A stretch of DNA of 64,000 nt from the NCBI RefSeq assembly GCF_006968745.1, contig NZ_CP030118.1, positions 2,926,654 through 2,990,653 on the forward strand. Direction: 5' to 3'. Source of the DNA: Brasilonema sennae CENA114. Lineage in GTDB: Bacteria > Cyanobacteriota > Cyanobacteriia > Cyanobacteriales > Nostocaceae. The notes beneath the pieces were generated by a model, which saw only the letters and a list, made by a program, of their open reading frames with translations, did not search any database and had not been told where the DNA came from. The position numbers and the translations under genes were made by a program. Below are positions 44,689-53,934 of this stretch, in pieces; within the stretch, counting starts at the first letter, position 1; the number at the start of each line of letters is the position of its first letter.

Positions 44689-45808
44689 TTATGCAGAAGC
44701 TTCTACCAACTGGTTCTCTTGCCGTAAATAGGCTTGGATGAACATATCGATTTCACCGTTCATTACATCCGCGATCGCAGTTGTTTCCTCCGCAGTCCGC
44801 AAATCCTTCACCATCTGGTAAGGATGAAAAACGTAGTTCCGGATTTGGTTACCCCAAGAGGCTTCTACCATATCCCCCCGGATTTCTGCGACTTCTTTGG
44901 CGTGTTGCTCTTGAGCGATCACCAGCAGTTTTGCCTTCAAGCGGGCGAGGGCTTTTTCTTTATTTTGTAATTGGCTGCGCTCTTCCGTACAACGCACCGC
45001 TATTCCAGTCGGAATGTGAACAACCCGCACTGCGGTTTCTACTTTGTTAACGTTTTGCCCACCCTTACCTCCAGAACGAGTTGTGGTCACTTCCAAATCT
45101 TTCTCTGGGATTTCTAGCTGTATATTGTTATCTATCTCGGGCATCACTTCCACGCCAGCAAAGCTTGTTTGCCGCTTACCGTTGGCGTTGAAGGGTGAAA
45201 TCCGCACAAGACGATGTGTGCCTGTTTCTGAACGCAGGTAACCATAGGCATAGCGCCCAGCAATTTCTACAGTCGCAGATTTGATCCCCGCTTCATCACC
45301 TTCGGAAAGTTCGCTTAAACTGACTTTATAGCCATACTTTTCCCCCCAACGGGTGTACATTCGCAGCAACATATCTGCCCAGTCTTGAGCATCGGTACCA
45401 CCAGCCCCAGCATTGATTGTGAGTACAGCGCCCTTTTGATCATAAGGACCAGAAAGCAACTGGAGTAACTCCCATTGATCCAGTTCGCGCTTAAGCTTAT
45501 CAACATTAGACTCAGCTTCTTGCAAAAGCCCTTCATCTGTGTCTAACTCCAACAGTTCTAAAACTGCTTTAGTGTCTTCCAAACTCGCTTGCCACTGGTG
45601 ATACTGTTGCAAATGTGCTTTAAGATCGTTGAGTTCTTGCAGTGTTTTTTGTGCCTGCGTTTGGTCATCCCACAACTCTGGTTGAGCTGCTATTTGTTCT
45701 AAATCTTGAATTTTGGCAGAAAGTGCGGGTATGTCAAAGATAGTCCTGGGTTTTACCCAGGCGATCAGACAACGTTTCGATTTCGCGTTTGAGTTCTAAA
45801 ACTTCCAT
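44689..45808 (-). CDS. prfB: Peptide chain release factor 2 with programmed +1 frameshift
   Basis: Recognises UGA/UAA and triggers peptide release. Translation starts at ATG 45808 ([19 protein letters not shown]) and meets an in-frame TGA at 45736-45734 (codon 25) within CTTTGAC. That is the conserved prfB slip site, preceded by an SD-like CCAGGA. A +1 shift skips one base and reads [16 protein letters not shown] onward to 44689, giving 372 residues. The GGQ motif ([10 protein letters not shown]) and SPFNAN-type region are intact. RF2 thereby autoregulates its own level. Taking only the in-frame part from 45675 would lose about 44 residues. Confidence 0.95.
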
Positions 45809-46142
45809 ACTACCTAATTGATAATAATCGGTTTGAAGGTGCAATTGCATCCCGGCGGCTGCTTTGCACTATTGCTCTCTATTTTATTTGTTTTTACTTT
45901 AGCAAATATAGACCTGTGCGGCATTTGTAGCGTAACAAATTTTACATTAATTTTACTGATTCTTGACAACCTTGACCGAAGTAAACAATGGGCTGCGCCC
46001 TTGGACTCTACACAACTGAGTAGTCATAATGATGAATTATGAACTAGCACTATGCAGGAGACTTTGGGTTGTACCAGATCTGGGGGCGTAGAAATTTTGT
46101 CGGGTGGGTAATATTTTGTTATACCCACCTGATGAAAAACCT
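45809..46142. other. Intergenic region
   Basis: 334 bp upstream of prfB. A 74-codon plus-strand frame (45818-46042) has no recognisable character. Nothing else seen; the prfB promoter should lie here. Confidence 0.4.
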
Positions 46143-46511
46143 TTAGCCGACGGTAACTTGATTGCTGTCAACCGCAGTCGCACCATTAACGGAACGCGCT
46201 ACAGAAACCATCTTGTTGAGAATGTCTTGGCTGGGAACTTTGCCTTTGAGGACTACAGTGCCACCTGTTTGAGCTACCCACAGAGTTTCTATATCATCTA
46301 ATTGTTGGTCTTGGTCAAATGCAAGTGCCACGCGCTTTGCCAAACCGCTCTGGTCATATTCTCCATTCAATCCTACGCGTTCTGGGGGAACTTGTTGAAC
46401 TGTCGCAGCAGGAGCAGCAGTTTGCTGCGCTTGTTCTACAGGTTGTGGTTCTGGATTGACTTGTGCTTCTTGAGGTTTCTCCATTCCAAAAAGTCTTTTT
46501 AACCAGCCCAT
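46143..46511 (-). CDS. BON-domain protein
   Basis: 122 residues from ATG 46511, chosen because GGAGG (complement of 46522-46526) lies 10 nt upstream; the longer frame from 46577 has no such site. An N-terminal amphipathic stretch (GWLKRLFGMEKP) is followed by a Gln/Pro/Ala linker. A BON domain occupies about 50-120 (SGLAKRVALAFDQDQQLDD; TVVLKGKVPSQDILNKMVSV). BON domains often bind phospholipid or mediate envelope contacts. Role unknown. Confidence 0.85.
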   Translation of the reverse strand: MGWLKRLFGMEKPQEAQVNPEPQPVEQAQQTAAPAATVQQVPPERVGLNGEYDQSGLAKRVALAFDQDQQLDDIETLWVAQTGGTVVLKGKVPSQDILNKMVSVARSVNGATAVDSNQVTVG

Positions 46512-46577
46512 AATACTATTGCCTCCTATAAGGGTTTCATTACATTTGAATATAGAAGGCTGGATAAATGGCGACAT

Positions 46578-46944
46578 CTGCCTGGAAAAATATATGCTGT
46601 ATTATTAATTACTGCTTTGGGGGTAAATTTATAATCTCTCTGTCGGAGGGTTTGTTTAATGAACCGCACTAGGCGCAGAGAAGCCAGTGCGTTACGCTGG
46701 TGGTCTCACCTCACCCCGCCCTGACGGGCACCCCTCTCCGAATTCGCGGAGAGGGGAATTTACTGGTTAGTACGAAGAAAAATTGTAGTAGTTTTATGTT
46801 TTTTGCGCTGACTGCTGAGTGGCGATAAGCCGGAGGCTTGACGCTGAGCGTATCGCACTTCTCACCAATCTACTTCTCACCGACGCACTTCTAATGCACA
46901 GTTTAGAATAAGTGACAAGTGTCTAGTGATACCGAATATGAAAA
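46578..46944. other. Intergenic region with repeat hairpin
   Basis: 367 bp. Contains CCCCTCTCCG (46731-46740) and CGGAGAGGGG (46747-46756), a tight palindromic hairpin inside repeat DNA (about 46675-46760), and a GATAAGCCGGAGGCTTG-type repeat (about 46821-46840). No gene recognised. Confidence 0.5.
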
Positions 46945-48516
46945 ATGATAAATATTGATTCCGTAATGAGTGCGATTAAACCTTTTGCCGGTTCTGTTGG
47001 AAAGCAAGTCATCAAAAACGCTCAACGTAATGAAGCTGTGATCCAAGTTTTAAAAAGTTTGAAACTTGATCCAACACAACCCCCCAAAGATGTTGATGGT
47101 GTTTATGCTTACGCTTTAGTAGAGTATGGGGTGTATAAGCCAGAGCCAATTCTGAAGCTTTTTAGAGAAAAAGAGATTAAAAATGCTTTTTGGCAAGCTT
47201 ATACTTCAAAGAATTCATTAGGTTTTTTAAATGAAGTCAGAAAATTTCTGAATTGGAACACTTTGGGGAACGAGATACGAGAAGCGGAAATTGAAATCCA
47301 AACTGAGTTAGAAGAGTTTGGCAGAGTTTTTATCGATGTAGCACAACGTACGAAATCAGCAGAATTTCAGCCTTACCCAGACTGGAATATGGATGAGTAT
47401 CCAGAGGAGTTTAAATCATTAATAAAAGAAAAAAATCGGTTTTTTTGTGGTCGTGAATTTGTTTTTGATGCTTTTGCTCAATTCTTGAAAGACAACCCTA
47501 ACGGTTACTTTACAGTTATAGCGGATCCGGGAAGCGGGAAAAGCACTATTGCTGCTAAATACGTCTTTGACCACAAGTCTCCTTGCTATTTTAATATTCG
47601 CGCTGAAGGTCGAAATCGACCTGAACAGTTTTTAGAAAGTATTCGTCAACAACTGATTAAGCGTTACCAGTTGCAGAATTCGGAGAAAGCTGATTTGCCA
47701 ACTTTACTGGAAAAAGTGAGTAAAAAACTTCTCTCTAACGAACGTCTGGTGATTGTGGTTAATGCGCTTGATGAAGTGGAGCAAGAACCAGGAGATAATC
47801 TTTTATATTTACCTACGGCGCTTCCAGAAAAAGTCTATTTCCTGCTCACGAGACGACACTATACTAAAGAAACAAAGCGATTATCTGTTTCTCCTGGTGT
47901 TCCGATGCAGGAGTTGGATTTAAGGGCTGGTGAGTATAAAGATTTGAGTCATGATGATGTGAAAGAGTATATTCGGTTATTTCTTAATGAAGACTCAAAT
48001 TATAAATATAACCTGAAAAAGTGGATACGCGATCGCAATCTCAATTATGAAACGTTTATTGAGCAGGTAGCACAAAAAAGCGAAAACAATTTTATGTACC
48101 TGCGCTATGTTTTACCAGGAATTGCTCGCGGTTTTTATAATGACCTAACCTTAAATCAATTGCCCGATGGTCTTGAAGACTGTTATCAACAAGATTGGGT
48201 ACAAATGGGGATGAATACAGCACCCAAGGAATTAAGGGTGATTATCCTGTTTATTTTAGCGGAGATTGGTACACCGATTCCCTTAGAGATGATAGCGGAT
48301 ATTGCAGAGCAAGATATCTATGAGGTAGAAGAGGTTTTGAAGGAATTGATTGAGTTTTTAAAGCCGCAAGAAATTGACGAGGAAATTTGCTATAGCATTT
48401 ATCATGCTAGTTTTCTAGATTTTTTGAAGAAAAAACGGGTTTTGGATTCCAAGCGACAGTTATTTAAAGAGGTTAATCAACGCATTGTTGATTACTGGGA
48501 AAGGCAGATGGCTTGA
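46945..48516 (+). pseudogene. NACHT-type STAND ATPase, N-terminal part of a split NACHT-WD40 gene
   Basis: 523 residues. An N-terminal helical region (1-165) precedes a STAND NTPase: Walker A ADPGSGKST (193-201), Walker B LVIVVNALDEVE, a sensor-like LLTRRHY and a winged-helix-like segment (about 420-500). It ends IVDYWERQMA and a TGA that belongs to inserted repeat DNA. In intact relatives the sequence continues as EIAHKLTS...YYFQKAYLSRF, which is exactly what begins the next frame at 48688. It could still be made as a truncated ATPase without its propeller, so it may be partly functional. Confidence 0.75.
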
Positions 48517-48691
48517 TAAAACAAGATTTACCTCGTTCCCAGTTCCCTCGTTCCCAGTCTCAGACTGGGAATGCCTATTGCGAGGCTCTGCCTCCCTTAG
48601 AAAGCGGCAGAGCTGCTAGAACTGCATTTCCAGGTAGAACCTAGAAACCAGATTTAGCTCATATATTAAAAAATAAAATAACAAAAAATGG
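48512..48691. repeat. 180-bp repeat insertion splitting the NACHT-WD40 gene
   Basis: Bounded by two copies of ATGG (48508-48511 and 48688-48691), a possible 4-bp target duplication. Inside are palindromic repeat words known from Nostoc-type genomes (CCCAGTCTCAGACTGGG, GAGGCTCTGCCTC, GGCAGAGCTGC). Its length is a multiple of three, but a TGA directly follows the left junction. Boundaries are inferred from protein continuity. Confidence 0.65.
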
Positions 48692-50658
48692 TCGAAATCG
48701 CTCACAAATTAACATCAAAAAAATATTACTTCCAAAAAGCTTATCTCAGCAGATTTCCCTATAATTTTGTGCAGTCAGGAAACTTAGAAAAGTATTACAA
48801 TCTCCTGACTCATTTTCAGTTCATAGCAGAAAAGATTAACCATCCTGAGTTTGGGGTAGATCCATTGATTAATGATTATGATTTTGTTGATGATCCAGAA
48901 GTTTTAACAAATCCAGAGTACAACCCCCATAAGGTAAAAGCGCTGAAATTGATTCAAGGAGCGCTGAAACTGTCAGCGCATGTTTTCTCTCAGGATAAAA
49001 CGCAACTGATAGAGCAATTGTTGGGGCGTTTGATGTCTTTTGAAGTGCCTGAGATTCAGGCAATGCTGGAGGTAGCAAAACAGTGGAAAGTTATTCCTTG
49101 GCTGCGTCCGTTGACCCCTAACTTAACGCCGCCTGGGGGACAGTTAATCCGCACTCTCGCTGGTCATAGCGCCTCGGTTAATGCAGTCGCACTCACCCCT
49201 GATGGCAAGCACGTGATTTCTGGTTCATCGGACAACACACTCAAAATCTGGAATCTGGAAACCGGACAGGAGATGTGTACCCTGACTGGTCATAGCAACT
49301 CAGTTAATGCAGTCGCACTCACCCCTGATGGCAAGCACGTGATTTCTGGTTCAGGGGACAAGACAATCAAAATCTGGAATCTGGAAACTGGACAGGAGAA
49401 GTTTACCCTCACTGGTCATAGCAGATGGGTTAATGCAGTCGCCGTCACTCCTGATGGCAAGTACGTGATTTCTGGTTCAAATGACAATACACTCAAAATC
49501 TGGAATCTGGAAACGGGACAGGAGAAGTCTACCCTCACTGGTCATAGCCACTGGGTTGAAGCCGTCGCACTCACCCCTGATGGCAAGCATGTGATTTCTG
49601 GTTCAGGTGACAAGACACTCAAAGTTTGGAATATGGAAACGGGACAGGAGGAGTCTACTCTCACCGGTCATAGCTCCAGGGTTTATGCAGTCGCTGTCAC
49701 CTCTGATGGCAAGCAGGTGATTTCTGGTTCCAGGGACAACACACTCAAAGTTTGGAATCTGGAAACGGGACAGCACAAGTCTACTTTCACTGGTCATAGC
49801 AGCTGGTTTGAAGCAATCGCTATCACCCCTGATGGCAAGCAGGTGATGTCTGGTTCCAGGGACAACACACTTGAAGTCTGGAATTTGGAAACGGGACAGC
49901 ACAAGTCTACTTTCACTGGTCATAGCAGCTGGGTTGAAGCAGTCGCACTCACCCCTGATGGCAAGCAGGTGATTTCTGGTTCCAGGGACAACACACTCAA
50001 AGTTTGGAATCTGGAAACGGGACAGGACAAGTCTACCCTCACTGGTCATCGCGACTCAGTTTATGCAGTCGCCGTCACCCCTGATGGCAAGCAGGTGATT
50101 TCTGGTTCCAGGGACAACACACTCAAAGTCTCGAATCTGGAAACGGGACAGGACAAGTCTACCTTCACTGGTCATCGCGACTCAGTTTATGCAGTCGCCG
50201 TCACCCCTGATGGCAAGCAGGTGATTTCTGGTTCCAGGGATAAGACACTCAAAGTCTGGAATCTGGAAACGGGACAGCACAAGTCTACCTTCACTGGTCA
50301 TAGCAACTCAGTTATTGCAGTTGCTGTCACCCCTGATGGCAACCAGGTGATTTCTGGTTCAGGTGACAATACACTCAAAGTCTGGAATCTAGAAACGGGG
50401 GAGGAAAAGTGTACCCTCACTGGTCATAGCAACTCAGTTATTGCAGTCGCTGTCATTCCTGATGGCAAGCACGTGATTTCTGGTTCATGGGACAACACAA
50501 TCAAAGTTTGGAATCTGGAAACGGCGCAGGTCATTGCTAGTTTCACTGCGGATAATCCGTTACGTTGCTGTGCGGTTGCACGCGATGGAGTGACAATAGT
50601 AGCAGGCGATCAATTTGGAGGTGTGCATTTCCTCCGCCTCGAAGGAATGCAGACGTAA
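48688..50658 (+). pseudogene. WD40 propeller, C-terminal part of the split NACHT-WD40 gene
   Basis: 656 residues. The first ~150 (TSKKYYFQKAYLSRFPYNF; KINHPEFGVDPLINDYD) form the helical linker usually between NACHT and propeller. Eleven near-perfect 42-residue WD40 units follow (GHSNSVNAVALTPDGKHVIS; GSRDNTLKVWNLETGQ), and a degenerate twelfth ends in FLRLEG. One unit has S in place of the WD tryptophan (LKVSNLE). The ATG at 48688 lies in the right-hand ATGG duplication, so a start codon exists, but no strong Shine-Dalgarno precedes it. It may be silent, or made as a separate scaffold. Confidence 0.75.
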
Positions 50659-50753
50659 CCATGAACACTCCACTTCGATCCCCAACCCAAATCAATTGGC
50701 AAACCCGAAGAGTGAACAGTGAACCGTCCTGCACGCGTCATTCACATGTTCGC

Positions 50754-50790
50754 GTAACTGATAACTGATAGCTGATAACTGATAACTGTT
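50754..50790. repeat. Short tandem heptamer repeat (TAACTGA)
   Basis: Five or so copies of a TGATAAC/TAACTGA heptamer with one variant (GATAGCT), just downstream of the piuC stop. Similar runs occur at 57953-57993 and about 23790-23815. These belong to the short tandemly repeated sequences typical of heterocystous cyanobacteria. Confidence 0.6.
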
Positions 50791-51457
50791 AAATATCAGC
50801 CCATTTCCGCAACAAATTGGCATGAGTTTTACAAATCAAGTCAAATTCTGGCGTTATTCCATGCTTCTGAAAAAGGGCTTCGCGTGCAGTTTCTAAATCG
50901 AATAAAATTTCTCTTTCTCCAGGATCGCGAATAATACTTTGTACCCAACTAATAGCGGCAAATCTCGTACCTTTAGTTACAGTTGTCACTTGATGCAGCG
51001 TTGAAGATGGATAAACAATCATCGAACCTGCTTCTAGTTTGAAAACTTGTTCACCCAAAGAAGTATCAATCATTAATTCTCCGCCAACATAACTACTAGG
51101 AGAACTGAGAAATAGAGTTAATGAGATATCAGAACGAGTCAAAACTTGATTTCCCATCAGGGCATTATCGGTATGATAACCGTAGTACATTCCCGGTTCA
51201 TAGCGACTAAATATAATAGGTCGAATAATTTTTGGTCTGACGGCTGCTTGAAATAAGCGATTACGTTGCAGTGCTTGCATCACAATGCTTCTCATTTCTT
51301 CTGTGAGTTCATTTGATGGTAGTTGTAGATTATTTTTAACTTCTTTTGCGTACCATCCTGCTGTTTCTTTGCCGTCTCTAAATTCCGAATTTGTTAATTT
51401 TGAATGAATTAACTTTAACTCCTCAGAGTTAAGAATATTATCAATACAAATAATCAT
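50789..51457 (-). CDS. piuC: PKHD-type hydroxylase (Fe(II)/2-oxoglutarate dioxygenase, PiuC family)
   Basis: 222 residues, usual length. Facial triad H95, D97 (YHTDNAL) and H155 (SSTLHQV), with 2-oxoglutarate-binding R165 (GTRFAA). The C-terminus (VQSIIRDPGEREILFDLE) is a PiuC/YbiX hallmark. Substrate unknown; members are often linked to iron uptake, but no TonB receptor gene is adjacent here. Confidence 0.95.
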   Translation of the reverse strand: MIICIDNILNSEELKLIHSKLTNSEFRDGKETAGWYAKEVKNNLQLPSNELTEEMRSIVMQALQRNRLFQAAVRPKIIRPIIFSRYEPGMYYGYHTDNALMGNQVLTRSDISLTLFLSSPSSYVGGELMIDTSLGEQVFKLEAGSMIVYPSSTLHQVTTVTKGTRFAAISWVQSIIRDPGEREILFDLETAREALFQKHGITPEFDLICKTHANLLRKWADI

Positions 51458-51752
51458 GATAATAAGTATTTTTTATTTATTTCCAACTATCAAAATAATT
51501 TTGTTTATTAACCTGTAAAAACTATCATTTATGGCATGAAAAACGAATAAAGTACTCTCAGTTTATACCTGTGAAATAAAAAAAATATCAACGTTATAGC
51601 ATTTAGACTTTTAGGAGTTAACTTCTCTCATCAAAACTCAAAATACAGCACATTGCAAATAAATGAAGTACAGTACTGAGATCTAAAAGGCAGACTTATC
51701 AACCCTTTTTACTTCTGACTCAAGAATTGCTGAATTCTGAATTCTGCTGTAA
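51458..51752. other. AT-rich intergenic region
   Basis: 295 bp of strongly AT-rich DNA upstream of piuC and downstream of the lipoprotein gene, both on the minus strand. No structure or gene recognised; minus-strand frames extending into 51683-51892 are shadows. Confidence 0.4.
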
Positions 51753-51971
51753 TTACTTGCCTTCTCCACCTTCACCACGTTCACCCGCTTCACCCGCTTC
51801 ACCAGCGTCATTTGATTTTGTAGGTGCTTTAGTTTGTTCCGTTTTAGGGGTATTTTCCGTTCCTTCGCCACCTTCACCCCCTTCCCCAGCATCCTTTGCT
51901 GGGCTACAGGCAGCAGTAGTACCTACGAGACCTAGGGCAAGAAATAATGCAATTGCTTTTTTAGAACCCAT
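51753..51971 (-). CDS. Small Gly/Glu-rich lipoprotein
   Basis: 72 residues from ATG 51971, selected because AGGGAG (complement of 51978-51983) lies 6 nt upstream; the longer frame from 52007 lacks it. A lipoprotein signal (SKKAIALFLALGLVGTTAAC) ends in a lipobox with the acylated Cys. The mature 50 residues are low complexity: GEGGEGGEGTEN, a Thr/Lys stretch, then GEAGEAGERGEGGEGK. Envelope-located and probably unstructured. The Gly/Glu repeats look prone to length change. Confidence 0.75.
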   Translation of the reverse strand: MGSKKAIALFLALGLVGTTAACSPAKDAGEGGEGGEGTENTPKTEQTKAPTKSNDAGEAGEAGERGEGGEGK

Positions 51972-52320
51972 AATAGACTCCCTAGTTGCTTGTGAATAAT
52001 TGCACATTGTTAATTGTACAAAATCAGGCAGTTACAAACGATAAACAAGCACTTAATTTTTGCTAGAGAGAAAATACTCTATGAACACGCCACCTCTAAA
52101 ACGCACAAAAAGAGAAACCCGTTACACTCTGTATCATTTCAGTTTACGTACGTGGTTGAGTTAGCAACTAAATATTTTTTCTACAGTTTATAACATTCAA
52201 TCAACATAATACTATGATGGCGGGAGTCGTCAATGCTGCACCTGCAATTTTGTGTTTTCAATAAAATATTCAACAGGCTACAGAAACTATCAAATTCGAT
52301 GATAGATTTTTACGTCTACC
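51972..52320. other. Divergent promoter region upstream of ssuA
   Basis: About 350 bp between the lipoprotein gene (minus) and ssuA (plus), holding both promoters. AT-rich. No CysB-like or NtcA-like site could be assigned with confidence. Confidence 0.4.
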
Positions 52321-53445
52321 ATGCGAGAATCTCAATATAATCAGGGTTGTGGTGGAGCTATGAATCTTTTCATTATCTTAAAGCTGCTTTCAAGCATCAC
52401 AAGTTTTTTTCGTCAATCTATCAAGGTACTGAAGCTAGATTCAGCCAAAATTTTTGCTGTGCTATTTACTTTTAGTTTGTGCCTAAGTTTGAGCTTTTCT
52501 GCTTTTAGTCCGAGTTACGCAAAAAGTTCTACTCAAAATTCTGGTGCGAATCCTGCAGCGAATACTTCAATCGCTGCTATTAACGTTGTGCGGATGGGTT
52601 ATCAAAAATCTGCAGTTCTCGCTTTGGTGAAGCAACAAGGCACTTTAGAAAAACAATTGTCCCCTTCTGGGGTTAGTGTCAAGTGGCTAGAATTTCCCTC
52701 TGGTCCTCCGATGATGGAAGCCTTGAATGCAAACAGTATCGACTTCGCAGCTGTAGGGGAGGGACCACCAGTATTTGCTCAATCAGCTGGTGTTCCACTG
52801 GTGTATGTTGGTAACTCTTCAGCAAGTCCAGAAGGTTTAGCAATTCTAGTTCGCAATAATTCGCCAATTAAGACTCTAGCCGACCTCAAAGGTAAAAAAG
52901 TTGCCGTTGCTAAAGGTTCAAGCGCTCATTTCTTGTTGGTGCAAGCGTTGTCATCTACAGGATTACAGTACAGTGACATTCAGCCGACTTATCTTTCTCC
53001 AGCAGATGCTCGTGCTGTCTTTGAACAAGGCAAGATTGATGCTTGGGGAATATGGGACCCATTTCTAGCAGCAGCTCAAAAGAGTGGAGGAGCGCGGATA
53101 TTAAGAGATGCTAAGGGTTTGGCGTCATGGAGGGAATTTTATGTGACGTCGCGAAGCTTTGCGGACGCAAACCCACAGCTTGTCAAGCAAATTCTCGAAT
53201 CAGTTGACAAGGTAGGGAAGTGGGCAAAGAAAAATCACCGCCAAGTTGCTGAAGTATTATCGCCGCAAATGGGTATTGATGTTGCTTCGTTAGAGTTAGC
53301 AGAAACTCGCCGCAAACGCTACGATGTACTACCCTTTAGCAATGAAGTGGTTGCAGAGCAACAAAAAGTTGCTGATACTTTCTTAAGTCAGAAATTAATA
53401 CCCAAACAAATCAAAGTAGCAGATGCTGTTTGGAAACCTAAATAG
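52321..53445 (+). CDS. ssuA: Aliphatic sulfonate ABC transporter substrate-binding protein
   Basis: 374 residues. The start may be ATG 52321 or ATG 52360 (the latter has GGTGGAG directly before it but spaced only 2-3 nt). The signal segment (AKIFAVLFTFSLCLSLSFSAF) is unusually far from the N-terminus and ends at SYA. The mature protein is an SsuA/NrtA-like periplasmic binder: NVVRMGYQKSAVLALVKQQG, EFPSGPPMMEALNANSIDF, TLADLKGKKVAVAKGSSAHF and GIWDPFLAAAQ. It delivers alkanesulfonates to SsuCB. ssuD, ssuC and ssuB follow on the same strand after a 489-bp gap. Confidence 0.92.
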   Translation: MRESQYNQGCGGAMNLFIILKLLSSITSFFRQSIKVLKLDSAKIFAVLFTFSLCLSLSFSAFSPSYAKSSTQNSGANPAANTSIAAINVVRMGYQKSAVLALVKQQGTLEKQLSPSGVSVKWLEFPSGPPMMEALNANSIDFAAVGEGPPVFAQSAGVPLVYVGNSSASPEGLAILVRNNSPIKTLADLKGKKVAVAKGSSAHFLLVQALSSTGLQYSDIQPTYLSPADARAVFEQGKIDAWGIWDPFLAAAQKSGGARILRDAKGLASWREFYVTSRSFADANPQLVKQILESVDKVGKWAKKNHRQVAEVLSPQMGIDVASLELAETRRKRYDVLPFSNEVVAEQQKVADTFLSQKLIPKQIKVADAVWKPK

Positions 53446-53934
53446 TGATATAGCAACGAACGCTTAACAGGCATGTGAAAGTATCGTAGTGTTGGTATTT
53501 TCTCATTAGTTCATGTCTTAATCTACCTGGCAACTGCTATAACTAAGTGGCTCAATAATTTCAGCCCAGTCATTATGCTCAAATTCATGTATTCGTAAGC
53601 GTGAGACAAATAATTTTGACGCATAAATATGGGGTGAGATGATGCGTATGAATGCAAGCCACTCATCAAATAAAACTGCTATAGCGTGGTATTCAGAATA
53701 GATGGAAATGTTTGATTGTTTTAGTAGTTCAAACAGATATAGTAATCCTAAATCCTGAGCCGCAACGGGCACAACTCGCATTTGTGAAATATTCGATTGA
53801 GGCTGTAAAAAGTCTAGTGTCCTTAGTTAAAAGTAGAAAAAAAAGACAAATAACTAAGGACGTTCATAATCATGAATTTTACAACTCAAAGAAGACTGCT
53901 ATAAAAACGTAATTAATAATGAGCACAGAGGAAC
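53446..53934. other. Gap inside the ssu locus
   Basis: 489 bp separate ssuA from ssuD, far more than elsewhere in the locus. A minus-strand frame (53518-53781) with protein-like composition lies in it. A secondary promoter for ssuD-C-B is plausible. No repeat or RNA recognised. Confidence 0.4.
53518..53781 (-). CDS. Uncertain small ORF antisense to the ssu operon direction
   Basis: 87 codons from ATG 53781. The frame stays open and protein-like a little further upstream (LRTLDFLQPQSNISQ) to a TAA, so it may be a 5'-truncated remnant. Sequence: VVPVAAQDLGLLYLFELLKQ, AIAVLFDEWLAFIRIISPHI, RIHEFEHNDWAEIIEPLSYS. No family recognised, no Shine-Dalgarno. Low confidence that it is expressed. Confidence 0.3.
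   Translation of the reverse strand: MRVVPVAAQDLGLLYLFELLKQSNISIYSEYHAIAVLFDEWLAFIRIISPHIYASKLFVSRLRIHEFEHNDWAEIIEPLSYSSCQVD

Noticed and set aside
45818..46042. 74-codon plus-strand ORF upstream of prfB
   Set aside because: No recognisable domain or ribosome-binding site; lies in the expected prfB promoter region.
49603..50049. 148-codon minus-strand ORF in the WD40 array
   Set aside because: It is the antisense of the 126-bp repeats, which keep a second frame open because the unit length is divisible by three.
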